Positions 23,860-33,341 of a stretch of 64,000 bases of DNA are shown here, piece after piece. Source of the DNA: Pseudomonadota bacterium (GTDB taxonomy: Bacteria > Pseudomonadota > Gammaproteobacteria > Burkholderiales > Rhodocyclaceae). Below the pieces are notes generated by a model. That model searched no databases. It was not told where the DNA came from and saw only the letters and a list, made by a program, of their open reading frames with translations. Both the position numbers and the translations under genes were made by a program. Every line of letters starts with the position of its first letter. Positions within the stretch are counted from its first letter, which is position 1. The stretch lies in assembly GCA_018261905.1 (NCBI GenBank), contig JAGTRU010000012.1, positions 37,170 to 101,169 of the forward strand. Reading direction: 5' to 3'.

Positions 23860-26800
23860 TTATATCCTCAACCGCGAATACCCAACCCCGCCGCCCTTCT
23901 CAACCCGTATCTGCGCCGGAATCCGTTCCTTCATGCCTTCGACGTGGCTGATGACGCCGATCATCTTCCCGCTGGCGTTCAGGGTGTCGAGGGCGTTGAG
24001 CGCGATTTCCAGGGTGTCGGCGTCGAGGGTGCCGAAGCCTTCGTCGAGGAATAGCGAGTCGATTGAGGTCTTGTGGCTGACCAGGTCGGAGAGGGCGAGG
24101 GCGAGCGCCAGACTGACCAGGAAGCTTTCGCCGCCCGATAGCGTGCGCGTGTCGCGGGCGACTTCGCCTTGCCAGCTATCGACGATGTCGAGTTCCAGTT
24201 CGCCGCTGCTTTTGCGGCGCAGCAGGTAGCGGCCGTGCAGGCGGGCGAGGTGGGCGTTGGCGAGGTGCAGCAGGTGGTCGAGGGTCAGGCCCTGGGCGAA
24301 CTTGCGGAACTTGTCGCCTTTGGCCGAGCCGATCAGGCTGTCGAGGCGTTGCCAGAGGTCGCTTTCGGTGGTCTGCGCGGCGATTTCCTTGAACAGCGCT
24401 TGCTGGTTCTGGCGCGCCTGTTCGTCGCGGGTGAGCAGGGCGCGCTGGGCGCCGAGTTGTTCGCTGAGTTCGCGGCGCGTGGTGTCGAGTTGAGTTAGGA
24501 GGTATTCCAGTTCAGGGAGGGTTGGGAACCCATCCCCCTCCCAGCCTCCCCCTTGAAGGGGGAGGAGTTTGGCCGGCGGGCTGCTTTGCAGGCGCAGCAG
24601 CTTTTCGCTGGCGGCCTTGAGCACGGCAGCGGCCTGCTGCTGGGCGAGTTGCCGGGCTTCCTTCAATTGCAGCAGGCGCTGGCGTTCTTCGGCGGGGAGC
24701 AGCGCCGCCGCGTAGGCGGCGAGGTCGGCGAAGGGGCTGGCGGCGAGGTCGGTTTGCCAGGCGGTCGACGCGTCGGCGAGGGCCTTTTTCTGTTCTGCCA
24801 GATTGGCGGCGAGCTGCGCCTGCCGGCCTTGCTGGGCGGCGAGTTGCTGCGTCAGGTCGGCGATGGCTTCGGCGCAGCGGGCGAGGGCGGCGGCCGGGTT
24901 GGCGCTGACTTCCGCCAGTTTTTGCCCTTCCTGGGCGGTCGACCGTTCGGCGGCGACGATTTTCCAGCGGTCCTGCCAGTGCGCGGCTTGCGCCTGCGCG
25001 GCCTCAGTGCGGTCCTGCTGCTTGACGAGAATTTCGCCGAGTTCCTGGCGGCGTTTCTGCGTCTGCTGCCAGTGTTGCCATTCGCCGTCGCGCTCCTGCA
25101 GCCAGGCGGCGGGTTCGGCGGGGATTTCGTAGCCGGCGGCGCTCAGCGTGGCGCCGAGTTTGGCGTCGAGGTCGACCTGTTCCTGGGCGATGGCTTGTGC
25201 GGCTTTGGCGAGTTCGGCCTGGCGTTGCTGGCCGGTTTGCGTCGCCTGTTGCAGCAGTTTCTGCTGGTTGCCGGCGTTGAGCAGCGTCTGCGCGGCTTCG
25301 GCGGCGGTTTTGCGGGCGGCGTTGAGCGCCTGTTCGCCCTGATCGGCGGCTTGCAGGCGTTGGGCGAGTTGGGCCAGCGCCTGTTCGGCGGCGGCGCGGC
25401 TGGCAGCCAGGATTTTTGCGTCCTGCCAGGCGTCGACCGCGAGGGGTGTGGTGCTGGCGAGGTTGGCGACCAGTTCGGCCCATTCCGCTTGCAGGTGGGC
25501 GCCATCCGCGGCCGTCTTGCTTTGCTGCTCGAGCAGGACCTTTTGCGTCGTTTGCGCCGCGGTTTGCTCGTTGCGGGCTTGCTGGCCGGTTTCCACCAGC
25601 GCGTCGAGCGCCGCCTGCTTTTCCTTGAGCGCGTTTTCGGTCGTGGAAACGTCGAGCGCCGCGTAGTCGGCAATCGCCGGGTGTTCGTGCGCGCCGCACA
25701 GCGGGCAGGCGTCGCCCGGCTGCAGTTGCCGGCGATGCTCTTCCAGGCTGCGGATGCGCTGTTCCTGTTCGAGCAGTTTTTTCTTGTCGGCGACCTGGGC
25801 GGCGAGTTCCTTGTGCTGTTCGCGCAGGGCGACCAGCTTTTTCTCCTGTGCTTCGATCTTCGCCTGCGCCTGCTGTAATTGCGTCGCCTGCGCGCTTTGC
25901 GTCGCGGCGAGTTCGCGCCGGCGCTGGGCGAGGGCTTCGAGTTGTTGCCAGCGATTCAGGCCGGTTTGTTCGCGCTGCCAGTGCTGGCGCAGTTCGGCCA
26001 GGGTCTGGCCGGCCAGGCGCTGGTTTTGTTCGGACTGGATTTTTTCCAGCGCGGCGTCGGCGGCGGTTTTTGCCTTTTCTGAGAGGACGACCGCTGTGGC
26101 TTGCGTGGCGAGTTGGCGGGCGGTGGCGGCGAGTTCATCGGCCAATTTTTGCTGCGCCTGCTGCTGGGCGGCGAGGTCACGGCCCAGTTTTGCCTTTTGC
26201 TCGAACTGCTGGCGCCAGACGCCGAGGCGTTCGCCGAGTTGGGCGCGTTGCGGCTGGGCGGCGCAGAAGTCGTCGATTTGTTTGGCTTCGCTCTGGCTGA
26301 GTTGCAGGGCCTGCTGCGCCAGGGTGGCGACTGCGGCGCTGTAGTGCCGGGCGGCGGCGTGCTGGGCGAGCTGTTCGGTTTGCAGCTTTTCGCGGGCGGC
26401 GTGCAGGGTTTTGAGTTCGTTTTCGCTGTGCTGGCAGGCGGCACCGGCCTGTTGCCATTGCAGGTGCAGCGGTTTGAGCGTTTCGGCCGGTTCGCTGGCG
26501 GTGAGCCTGGCCAGTTCGGGCGCGGCGGCAGTCAGCGCAGCCTCGGCTTCCTGCTGCTTGCCTTCGGCGGCTTTGACTTCCTGCTCGCCTTGCGCCAGGT
26601 CGAGGCGCCACTGGCGCTGGGCTTGGGTTTGATCGTGGTGGCGCTGGACGTCGGCGAGTTGCATATCGAGGCGGGCGACTTCGGTTTGCATCGCGGTACG
26701 TTGCTCGTCAGAGAGCAGTTCCATGCCGTCAGCGCGGGCTTTGAGCTGGTCGAGCTGGCTTTTTGCCTCGCGCGCCTGCTCGAAAACCTTGCGCGAAATT

Positions 26801-27348
26801 TCGCCGTAGATCTCGGTGCCGGTCAGTTCTTCGAGCAGTTCGGCGCGTTCGTTGGCGCTGGCGTTCAGGAAGGCCGCGAAGCCGCCCTGGGCGAGCAGCA
26901 TGGACTTGGTGAAGCGCGGAAAATCGAGGCCGGTGATCTCGGCGATGCGCTTGAGTTTGTCGTTGGTCTGCGTGCTGAGGATGGTGCCGTCGCCGGTGGC
27001 TAATTCAACTTTGGGCGCCTGCAATGCGCCGTCGATCTTGTCGCGCGAGCGGCGCTGGCTCCAGAAGGCGCGGTAGACGGCGCCTTTCACTTCGAATTCG
27101 ACCTCGGCCAGGCAGTCGGCGGTGTGCCGCGTCATGATGTCGTTGTCGGATGCCGAGATGCTCTTCAGGCGCGGCGTCTGGTGGTAAAGCGCAAGGCAGA
27201 TGGCGTCGAGCAGCGTCGACTTGCCGGCGCCGGTCGGGCCGGTGATGGCGAACAGGCAGTTGTCGGTGAAGGGCTGCTTGGTGAAGTCGACGAACCATTC
27301 GCCCTTCAGCGAATTGAGGTTCTTCAGGCGCAGGGTCAGGATCTTCAT
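23860..27348 (-). CDS. sbcC: Exonuclease SbcCD subunit C
   Basis: SMC-like ATPase of 1162 residues that works with SbcD to cut DNA hairpins and double-strand ends. N-terminal Walker A GPTGAGKST is near residues 38-46, the zinc hook CPLCGAHEH is mid-protein between long Ala/Gln/Glu-rich coiled coils, and the C-terminus has the signature TLSGGESFLVSLALALALSD and Walker B SLFLDEGFGTLD. It overlaps sbcD by four bases. An in-frame palindromic repeat at about 24521-24585 encodes LLPLQGGGWEGDGFPTL within the second coiled coil. Confidence 0.96.
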   Translation of the reverse strand: MKILTLRLKNLNSLKGEWFVDFTKQPFTDNCLFAITGPTGAGKSTLLDAICLALYHQTPRLKSISASDNDIMTRHTADCLAEVEFEVKGAVYRAFWSQRRSRDKIDGALQAPKVELATGDGTILSTQTNDKLKRIAEITGLDFPRFTKSMLLAQGGFAAFLNASANERAELLEELTGTEIYGEISRKVFEQAREAKSQLDQLKARADGMELLSDEQRTAMQTEVARLDMQLADVQRHHDQTQAQRQWRLDLAQGEQEVKAAEGKQQEAEAALTAAAPELARLTASEPAETLKPLHLQWQQAGAACQHSENELKTLHAAREKLQTEQLAQHAAARHYSAAVATLAQQALQLSQSEAKQIDDFCAAQPQRAQLGERLGVWRQQFEQKAKLGRDLAAQQQAQQKLADELAATARQLATQATAVVLSEKAKTAADAALEKIQSEQNQRLAGQTLAELRQHWQREQTGLNRWQQLEALAQRRRELAATQSAQATQLQQAQAKIEAQEKKLVALREQHKELAAQVADKKKLLEQEQRIRSLEEHRRQLQPGDACPLCGAHEHPAIADYAALDVSTTENALKEKQAALDALVETGQQARNEQTAAQTTQKVLLEQQSKTAADGAHLQAEWAELVANLASTTPLAVDAWQDAKILAASRAAAEQALAQLAQRLQAADQGEQALNAARKTAAEAAQTLLNAGNQQKLLQQATQTGQQRQAELAKAAQAIAQEQVDLDAKLGATLSAAGYEIPAEPAAWLQERDGEWQHWQQTQKRRQELGEILVKQQDRTEAAQAQAAHWQDRWKIVAAERSTAQEGQKLAEVSANPAAALARCAEAIADLTQQLAAQQGRQAQLAANLAEQKKALADASTAWQTDLAASPFADLAAYAAALLPAEERQRLLQLKEARQLAQQQAAAVLKAASEKLLRLQSSPPAKLLPLQGGGWEGDGFPTLPELEYLLTQLDTTRRELSEQLGAQRALLTRDEQARQNQQALFKEIAAQTTESDLWQRLDSLIGSAKGDKFRKFAQGLTLDHLLHLANAHLARLHGRYLLRRKSSGELELDIVDSWQGEVARDTRTLSGGESFLVSLALALALSDLVSHKTSIDSLFLDEGFGTLDADTLEIALNALDTLNASGKMIGVISHVEGMKERIPAQIRVEKGGGVGYSRLRI
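24521..24585. repeat. Palindromic repeat inserted in frame in sbcC
   Basis: The core CCTCCCCCTT-G-AAGGGGGAGG (24545-24565) is a perfect 10-base-arm palindrome, flanked by CCCATCCCCCTCC. Such CCCTCCC/GGGGGAGG elements are typical of intergenic interspersed repeats, so its place inside a coding sequence is unusual. The reading frame remains open. Confidence 0.6.
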
Positions 27349-28565
27349 GCTTCTTCGCCTTGCAGGCCGGCGACGATGGCGCGGTAGCGTTCATTCAAGG
27401 CTTGTTGCATCTCTTCGCCGAGTTCTTCCTGTTGCAGGCGGCGGGCGAAGACGTCGTGCGGGCTGAGTTCGTCCAGGGTTTCGCGGGCTTCCGTCGCCAG
27501 GCTGGCGACGGCGTTGCCGCGCTGACGGCGGATGCGCAGGACTTCGACCGGCCAGCCTTCGGTCAATGCTTCGATGCGCGCCGGCAGGTCGGCCAGGTAA
27601 TCGTCTTCGGCGACGGTGACTTCCAGCCAGGCCGGGCATTCGCGCGTGCCTTGGGCAGCCGCGGCGCCGATGGCGCCGGCCAGGGTTTCGAGATTGCCGC
27701 TGACTGCGACCAGACCCTGGAAGCACGGTACGGGCAGCGGCGTGACGCTTTTCAGGCCGTCGCAGTCGAGTTCGACGAGCAGCATTTCCTTCTGCTGCTT
27801 CGCTTCGTCGAAGCCGAGCGGGATCGGCGAGCCGCAGTAGCGGATGTGTTCCAGGCCGCCGACTTTCTGCGGTCGATGGATGTGGCCGAGCGCGATGTAG
27901 TCGGCCGGCGGAAAGGCGGAAGTCGGGAAGGCTTCGAGGGCGCCGACGTAGATTTCGCGCACCGATTCGCTGGTGCTGGCGCCGACCGTGGTCAGGTGGC
28001 CGGTGGCGACGATGGGCAGTTTGCCGGGGAGTTCGGCCATTTTGGCCAGGGCGGCGGCGTGCACTGCGGCGTAGTGTTCCTGGATGGCGGTTTGCAGCGA
28101 CAACTGCTTGTCCTCGGCGCTTTGCCCGGCCTGGCTGTGCAGCACGTCGCGCGGCCGGACGAAAGGCACGGCGCAGACGAGGCAGCCGGGCTCGCCGTTA
28201 CGCTGCGGCAGGACGATGACCTGCGTGGCGACATCTTCATGCGTCGCGGCGATGACGGTGGTGCCGAGGTGGGCGAGCAGTTCGCGGCTTTCGCCCAGGG
28301 TGGCCGGCGAATCGTGATTGCCGCCGAGCACCAGCAGCGGCACACCGGCCTTGAACAGTTGCCCGACCAACTGGTTGTACAACTCGCGGGCGTAGCTGGG
28401 TGGCGTGCCGGTGTCGAAAATGTCGCCGGCGACGAGCACCGCGTCGACCGCCTGCGCTGTCACCTGCTCAAGCAGCCAGGCGATCAGCGCCTGATGCTCG
28501 GCCTGGCGGCTTTTGCCCATGAAGTGCTGGCCGAGGTGCCAGTCGGAGGTGTGGAGGAGGCGCAT
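27345..28565 (-). CDS. sbcD: Exonuclease SbcCD subunit D
   Basis: Mre11-like metallophosphoesterase nuclease of 406 residues. Metal-binding motifs are in order: SDWHLGQ at residues 7-13, AGDIFDTG, GGNHDSP, GHLTTVG and GHIHRPQ. Length is normal. Its stop overlaps the sbcC start (ATGA), giving the usual sbcDC operon. Confidence 0.95.
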   Translation of the reverse strand: MRLLHTSDWHLGQHFMGKSRQAEHQALIAWLLEQVTAQAVDAVLVAGDIFDTGTPPSYARELYNQLVGQLFKAGVPLLVLGGNHDSPATLGESRELLAHLGTTVIAATHEDVATQVIVLPQRNGEPGCLVCAVPFVRPRDVLHSQAGQSAEDKQLSLQTAIQEHYAAVHAAALAKMAELPGKLPIVATGHLTTVGASTSESVREIYVGALEAFPTSAFPPADYIALGHIHRPQKVGGLEHIRYCGSPIPLGFDEAKQQKEMLLVELDCDGLKSVTPLPVPCFQGLVAVSGNLETLAGAIGAAAAQGTRECPAWLEVTVAEDDYLADLPARIEALTEGWPVEVLRIRRQRGNAVASLATEARETLDELSPHDVFARRLQQEELGEEMQQALNERYRAIVAGLQGEEA

Positions 28566-28681
28566 GCGGGCGATCGAACCGGAAAAGGGTGAATTCTACG
28601 CTGCGGACGACGCTGGCAACGCCTGGCGGGGCCGGCTTTAGCCGCTGGGCAGAAGCCTTTTCGTCCCAACTGCCCAATTGA

Positions 28682-28810
28682 ACCGTAGAGATGCTGAGGA
28701 AAAACAAAGATGAGCCTGAATTGCGCGGCCCGCTTTGGGCGTGGCCCAATAAGCGATGCCAGCAACTGCTTTCAAGATCCTCTCCGCTTCTCTGCGACTC
28801 TGCGGTGAGG
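28682..28810. repeat. MITE-like element with degenerate terminal inverted repeats
   Basis: The left end ACCGTAGAGATGCTGAGGAA and the reverse complement of the right end (ACCGCAGAGTCGCAGAGAAG) share a CCGCAGAGnnGCAGAG-type sequence. The same motif bounds the element at 39717-39860 and occurs alone near 31704-31728. It lies between sbcD and the GGDEF-EAL gene and encodes nothing. Confidence 0.4.
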
Positions 28811-28819
28811 TTTTTCGCT

Positions 28820-30544
28820 TCAGTCGTTCGTCTCGAAACCGGTGAGAATCAGGATTTGCGCTTCGTTGGCGGCGACCGGGCGGGAGTAGAGAAAACCCTG
28901 CGTGTAACCGACGCCCATGGCGGCCAGGATGGCGGCCTGCTCTGCCAGTTCGACCCCTTCACAGATAACGTCCTGCTCCAGGCGCTGTGCCAGGTGCACG
29001 ATGGTTTCGACGAAATGGCGGTCGGTCGGGTTCTCGTGCAGGTGGCGGACGAAGGAGCGATCGACCTTGAGGGTGTCGATGGGCAGACGGTGTAGGTAGG
29101 CGAGGGAGGAGTAGCCGGTGCCGAAGTCGTCGAGCAGGATGCGGATGCCCATGGCCTGGAGTTGTTCGAGCAGCAGGGCGGCTTTCTCCGTATCCTGCAT
29201 CATCGCGCTTTCGGTGATTTCCAGCTTCAGCGAGTGCGGCGACAGGCCGCTCGTCGCCAAGGCCTCGCGCACATCGTCGAGCAGGCCGGGGTGTTGCATC
29301 TGTTTGCCGGAAAGATTGACGCTGACGGTCAGCGCCGCCGCGTTCGGCAACGTGTTCTGCCAGTGCCGCAACTGGCGGCAGGCTTCGCCCAACATCCAGC
29401 GGCCGAGCGCCACGATCAGCCCGCTTTCCTCGCTGACCGGAATGAATTCGACCGGGGAAATCAGGCCCTTGTTCGGGTGGTTCCAGCGCACCAGGGCCTC
29501 GAAGCCGGCCAGCGTGCCGTCCGCCAGTTTGACGATGGGCTGGTAATAGGCCTGGAATTCGCCATGTTCGAGGGCGTGGCGCAGATCCATTTCCAGTTCC
29601 ATGCGCCGCACCGCCTGGTCGTGCATGCCGCGGTTGAAGACCTGGTAGGCGCCGCCGCCCTGCTGCTTGGCGCCGAGCATGGCCAGGTTGGCATCGCGCA
29701 GCATGGCGTCGGGCACCAGGTATTCGGCGCCGCTGGCAACGATGCCGAATGAAATGGTGCTGAACACCTCGTGTTCGTGCAGCATGAACGGCAGTTGCAG
29801 CTTTTGCAGGATGCGGCTGACCACCTGCAGGGTCGAGCTGACATCGCGGATGTCCTCAAGCAGGATGCCGAATTCGTCGCCGGCCAGGCGGGCCACCATG
29901 TCGGTCGGCCGGATGGTGTTGCGGATCAGGTTGGCGACGCACATCAACAGCAGGTCGCCCATGCGGTGCCCGAGGCTGTGGTTGATCACCTTGAAACGGT
30001 CGATGCCGCAGTGTAGGACGGCGAACTGGATGTCCTTGCGGCGCTCGGCGCGGCGGAAGGTGTGTTCGAGACGGTCGAGAAACAGGCTGCGATTGGGCAG
30101 GCCGGTCAGGCCGTCGACGAACATCTCCGGCAGTTGCGGTTCATCCGGCGAAAGGTGGACGGCCGTTTGATGCGCCGCTGCGTAGAACAGTTCGAGGTCG
30201 CTGTCGAACGTCAGGTTCCAGACCACCCCCAGGTAGCCGCCTTCCTTGCGGCAGCAGCGACTGGAAAAACGCAGGGTGGGGGCCTCGGCATTCATGGCGG
30301 CGAGTTTTTGCCGGCAGGCGCTGCGGTCGTTTTCGTACAACAGGTCGAAAAAACAGTATTGCTTCAGTTCGCCCAGGTCGTAACCCAGGGCCTCGACCCA
30401 GGCATCGCTGATCATGGCCAGCCGCCCTTGGCGATCGAAAACCAGCAACAGGGTATCCGGCAACTTGAGAAAAGCACTGGAGAGCGGATTGGGCGGGTTG
30501 CGTGGTCGGTACATGCAGCATGAACGGGGCCGGAGAGCGGCCAT
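28820..30544 (-). CDS. PAS-GGDEF-EAL cyclic-di-GMP protein
   Basis: About 574 residues. A PAS-like sensor (LLVFDRQGRLAMISDAWVEA) is followed by a GGDEF domain with AGDEF at the active site and an EAL domain with intact motifs (GFEALVRW, ITESAMM, DDFGTGYSSL, LKVDRSFV). The EAL part should be an active phosphodiesterase; the AGDEF site may be active or regulatory. No membrane helix is seen. The start is uncertain: 30544 and 30514 are both plausible and neither has a good ribosome site. Confidence 0.9.
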   Translation of the reverse strand: MAALRPRSCCMYRPRNPPNPLSSAFLKLPDTLLLVFDRQGRLAMISDAWVEALGYDLGELKQYCFFDLLYENDRSACRQKLAAMNAEAPTLRFSSRCCRKEGGYLGVVWNLTFDSDLELFYAAAHQTAVHLSPDEPQLPEMFVDGLTGLPNRSLFLDRLEHTFRRAERRKDIQFAVLHCGIDRFKVINHSLGHRMGDLLLMCVANLIRNTIRPTDMVARLAGDEFGILLEDIRDVSSTLQVVSRILQKLQLPFMLHEHEVFSTISFGIVASGAEYLVPDAMLRDANLAMLGAKQQGGGAYQVFNRGMHDQAVRRMELEMDLRHALEHGEFQAYYQPIVKLADGTLAGFEALVRWNHPNKGLISPVEFIPVSEESGLIVALGRWMLGEACRQLRHWQNTLPNAAALTVSVNLSGKQMQHPGLLDDVREALATSGLSPHSLKLEITESAMMQDTEKAALLLEQLQAMGIRILLDDFGTGYSSLAYLHRLPIDTLKVDRSFVRHLHENPTDRHFVETIVHLAQRLEQDVICEGVELAEQAAILAAMGVGYTQGFLYSRPVAANEAQILILTGFETND

Positions 30545-30667
30545 TATGTACCAAAGCCGACAGCCGGGGAAATGGCCGCCGGGCGAGCCGGCCAGAGTTT
30601 CGATCAAGGCCCGGGTGGGCCGTCTTTCTCCATGCCCATGGCCTGGCGATTGCTCAACCCGGCCGGG

Positions 30668-30701
30668 CAAAAAATCCCGTCGGCGCTGGCGACGACGGGA
30701 G
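30668..30701 (-). terminator. Rho-independent terminator
   Basis: On the minus strand CCCGTCG and CGACGGG arms enclose a 10-base loop and are followed by ATTTTTT. It terminates the small gene at 30732-30959. Confidence 0.8.
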
Positions 30702-30731
30702 GGCGGCGCGCAGCCGGGGGGCGGCCGGGGC

Positions 30732-30959
30732 TCAGTGGTCGGCGGAGAGGCCGGGGGGCAGGGCCGCCAGTTGGATGCGCTCGCTGGCCGCGGCGTTTTC
30801 GGCCTGCTGCAGTGCGACCGGCGGGCTAGCCAGGGGTTGCCCGGGAATTCTGCCGAGGGCGGAGGGCAGGAAGACGAAGGCACAGTTGGCGGTGAATAAC
30901 AGCGTGCCGAGGATGACCGTGCTCAGTTCCTTGAAAAATTCCGTCTGTAGTAATTTCAT
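30732..30959 (-). CDS. Small hypothetical membrane protein
   Basis: Protein of 75 residues with one hydrophobic helix (LSTVILGTLLFTANCAFVFL, residues 12-31) and an Ala/Pro/Gln-rich tail. GGAG precedes the ATG at 30959 and a good terminator follows the stop, supporting a real gene. No family was recognised. Confidence 0.6.
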   Translation of the reverse strand: MKLLQTEFFKELSTVILGTLLFTANCAFVFLPSALGRIPGQPLASPPVALQQAENAAASERIQLAALPPGLSADH

Positions 30960-30974
30960 ATTATCGATCTCCAA

Positions 30975-31360
30975 TTGCGGTTGGGGGGCAAGTCGTTTCC
31001 GGTCCTGCCGAATGGCTAACGCAGATAGCGGGCCAGCTTGGAGAGTCGTCGTTAAATCAATGACTTGTCGCGTTGCTGGCGCCCGTGCCCGGCCTTTCTG
31101 TCGCCGGGGAGCGACGCCGCTCGGCGGATGGGCCGGTCAGCGCGGCCATTTCGGTGAAATTGCCTGTCGCCGAACGGCGACGTCCGGCCGGCGGGCTGCC
31201 GACGCACGAACCAAAGGCGCCCGGAGCGGTCTGACACGCTGAGCGGAAGTCGCTTCGCGCCGTTGTTCGGTCAAGCGTGGTCCTTGTGGGTCGAGGATAT
31301 TCAACGCCTTGGTGAGCTTCTGGCGAGGCGGGTTTTTCGCCGTACCTTGAGGAGAGTCAG
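30975..31360. other. Intergenic region without a recognised gene
   Basis: Divergent spacer of 386 bases. It contains the short dyad GTCGCCG-AA-CGGCGAC at 31166-31181 but no convincing coding frame, tRNA or riboswitch. Confidence 0.5.
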
Positions 31361-31570
31361 ATGAAAGCGAATATCGGCAACATCGATCGCATCGCCCGTG
31401 CCGTGATCGGCATTGTTCTTATCGGCGCCAGCCTGGCCGGCTTGATCGGCGTCTGGGGGTGGATCGGCATCGTCCCCCTGGCCACTGCCGGCTTCCGCTT
31501 TTGCCCGCTTTACGCCGTGCTCGGCGTCAATTCCTGCGATCTGACCAGCGGCGGCAAGCCGTCGACCTGA
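31361..31570 (+). CDS. DUF2892 (YgaP-like) inner-membrane protein
   Basis: Protein of 69 residues. It starts MKANIGNIDRIARAVIG, the hallmark of DUF2892, has two membrane helices (VIGIVLIGASLAGLIGVWG and IGIVPLATAGF), and ends with the conserved CPLYAVLGVNSC. In other bacteria this domain is found alone or fused to rhodanese. GAGGAG precedes the ATG. Function is unknown. Confidence 0.88.
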   Translation: MKANIGNIDRIARAVIGIVLIGASLAGLIGVWGWIGIVPLATAGFRFCPLYAVLGVNSCDLTSGGKPST

Positions 31571-31739
31571 TCTTGGTTGCGCCCTGGGCTGCTGTGCGGG
31601 GTGGAGCCGTTGCTGCGTTCGGCGATTCGCATTTCTCAAGCGGTGAGCGGTGTTCAAGGACACGTTCAACAAATCAGTTTGCCTGAGCCGCCGGCTGAAA
31701 ACTGTGCGTCTCTGCCTCTCCGCGGTTCAATGGCGTTTT

Positions 31740-33341
31740 CTAGGATAAATCAGCCTTTCCCGCTAACTCTTCCGCCTCTTCAAGGCCGACCCGGAAGCGC
31801 CGCGCCCCGGTTTGGGCGCTGGCGATCAGGGCGGTCAGCCGGTCCGCCGGCCAGTTCAGTTCCTCGACCAATAGCTCGCCCACCCGGCCGATCACCGCCG
31901 TCGCCGCCGTGGCGTCGAGAAAGAGGGCTCGCGTCCGGCGGGCCAGCACATCCTCGATGCGGCGCGCCGCTTCGTAGCGCACGGCGAAGCGCACCATCGC
32001 TTCGCTATAGGGCAGGGCGGGGTGGAGCCGCCGGTCGTGGCCGGGCAGCGCGGCCAAGAGCGGGGCATCGGTGCCATAGGCGTCGTTGCTCGGGGCATCC
32101 GGGCTGCCGTGCAGTTTCAAGGTCCGGGTCGGGCAAGGTTCGGCGGGCAGGCCGCCAACTTGGCTCGCCCGGTCGACGACCTGCTCGGCCATCAGCCGGT
32201 AGCTGGTCCATTTGCCGCCGGCGACGGTGACCAGGCCGCTGGCGCTGACCAATACGGCGTGTTCGCGCGACATGGCGGCGGTGCTCCGGTGGTCGGCGCT
32301 GGCCGGATGGATCAGCGGGCGCAGACCGGCGAAGGCGCTGCGGATGTCGGCCCGGCCCGGCGCCCGTTGCAGCACGCCGGCCGCGGTGCGGAGCAGGAAG
32401 TCGATCTCGCTGGTCAGCGGTTGCGGATCGTCGAACTCGGTCAGCGTCGGGCGCGGCGTGTCGGTGGTGCCAAGCAGGACCTTGCCCTGCCAGGGAATGG
32501 CGAACATGACGCGGCCGTCCTCGGTTTCCGGAATGAGCAGGGCCTGCTCGCCGGGCAGGAAATCGGCGTCGAGGACCAGATGGATGCCCTGGCTCGGGGT
32601 CAGCAGCGGGGCGGCGGCCGGATCGTCGAGGTGGCGCACGCGGTCGGCATACACGCCGCTGGCGTTGATGACGACACGGGCGGCGACCTCGAATTCCTCG
32701 CCGCTTTCGGCGTCGCGCAGCACGGCGCTGGCGAGGCGCCCCCCGGTCTTGAGCAGGCCGATCGCCGGCAGGTAGTTCAGGCAGCAGGCGCCGAACTCGC
32801 TCGCCGTGCGCATCAGCGCGATGGCCAGCCGGGCGTCGTCGAACTGGCCGTCCCAGTAGCGGATGCCGCCGCACAGGCCGGCCCGGCGCAGGCCGGGCAG
32901 GGCGGCGATGACCTGCCGGCGGTCCAGGCTGTGCGCCGCGGCCAGGTTGTGGTGGCCGGCCAGCAAGTCGTAGAGCTTGAGCCCGGCGGCGTAGAGCAGG
33001 CGGTCGACCTGGCGCCGGGCGGGAATCACGAAGGCCAGCGGATGCACCAGGTGGGCGGCGTTCTGCAACAGGTAGGCGCGTTCGCGCAGCGCATTGCGGA
33101 CCAGGGCGAAATCGCCCTGGCGCAGGTAGCGGACGCCGCCGTGGATCAGCTTGGTGCTGCACGACGAGGTACCGGAGGCAAAGTCGCGGGCTTCGACGAG
33201 CAGCGTGCGATAGCCGCGGGCCGCCGCATCGACCGCCGCGCCCAGCCCGCTGGCCCCGCCGCCGATGATCAGCACATCCCAGGGACGGGCTTGGCGCAGG
33301 GCGGCGAGTTGCTCGGCGCGGCCGGACGGGGGCTGGCTCAT
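31740..33341 (-). CDS. glpD: Aerobic glycerol-3-phosphate dehydrogenase
   Basis: FAD enzyme of 533 residues that oxidises glycerol-3-phosphate to dihydroxyacetone phosphate and passes electrons to quinone at the inner membrane. The FAD motif [20 protein letters not shown] is near residues 22-41, with [15 protein letters not shown] and [20 protein letters not shown] further on. Length is normal. The start overlaps the glpK stop (ATGA), so glpK and glpD are coupled. Confidence 0.95.
   Translation of the reverse strand: MSQPPSGRAEQLAALRQARPWDVLIIGGGASGLGAAVDAAARGYRTLLVEARDFASGTSSCSTKLIHGGVRYLRQGDFALVRNALRERAYLLQNAAHLVHPLAFVIPARRQVDRLLYAAGLKLYDLLAGHHNLAAAHSLDRRQVIAALPGLRRAGLCGGIRYWDGQFDDARLAIALMRTASEFGACCLNYLPAIGLLKTGGRLASAVLRDAESGEEFEVAARVVINASGVYADRVRHLDDPAAAPLLTPSQGIHLVLDADFLPGEQALLIPETEDGRVMFAIPWQGKVLLGTTDTPRPTLTEFDDPQPLTSEIDFLLRTAAGVLQRAPGRADIRSAFAGLRPLIHPASADHRSTAAMSREHAVLVSASGLVTVAGGKWTSYRLMAEQVVDRASQVGGLPAEPCPTRTLKLHGSPDAPSNDAYGTDAPLLAALPGHDRRLHPALPYSEAMVRFAVRYEAARRIEDVLARRTRALFLDATAATAVIGRVGELLVEELNWPADRLTALIASAQTGARRFRVGLEEAEELAGKADLS

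Noticed and set aside
24553-25878. A 441-residue Gly/Leu-rich open frame on the plus strand
   Set aside because: It is the shadow of the sbcC coiled coil.
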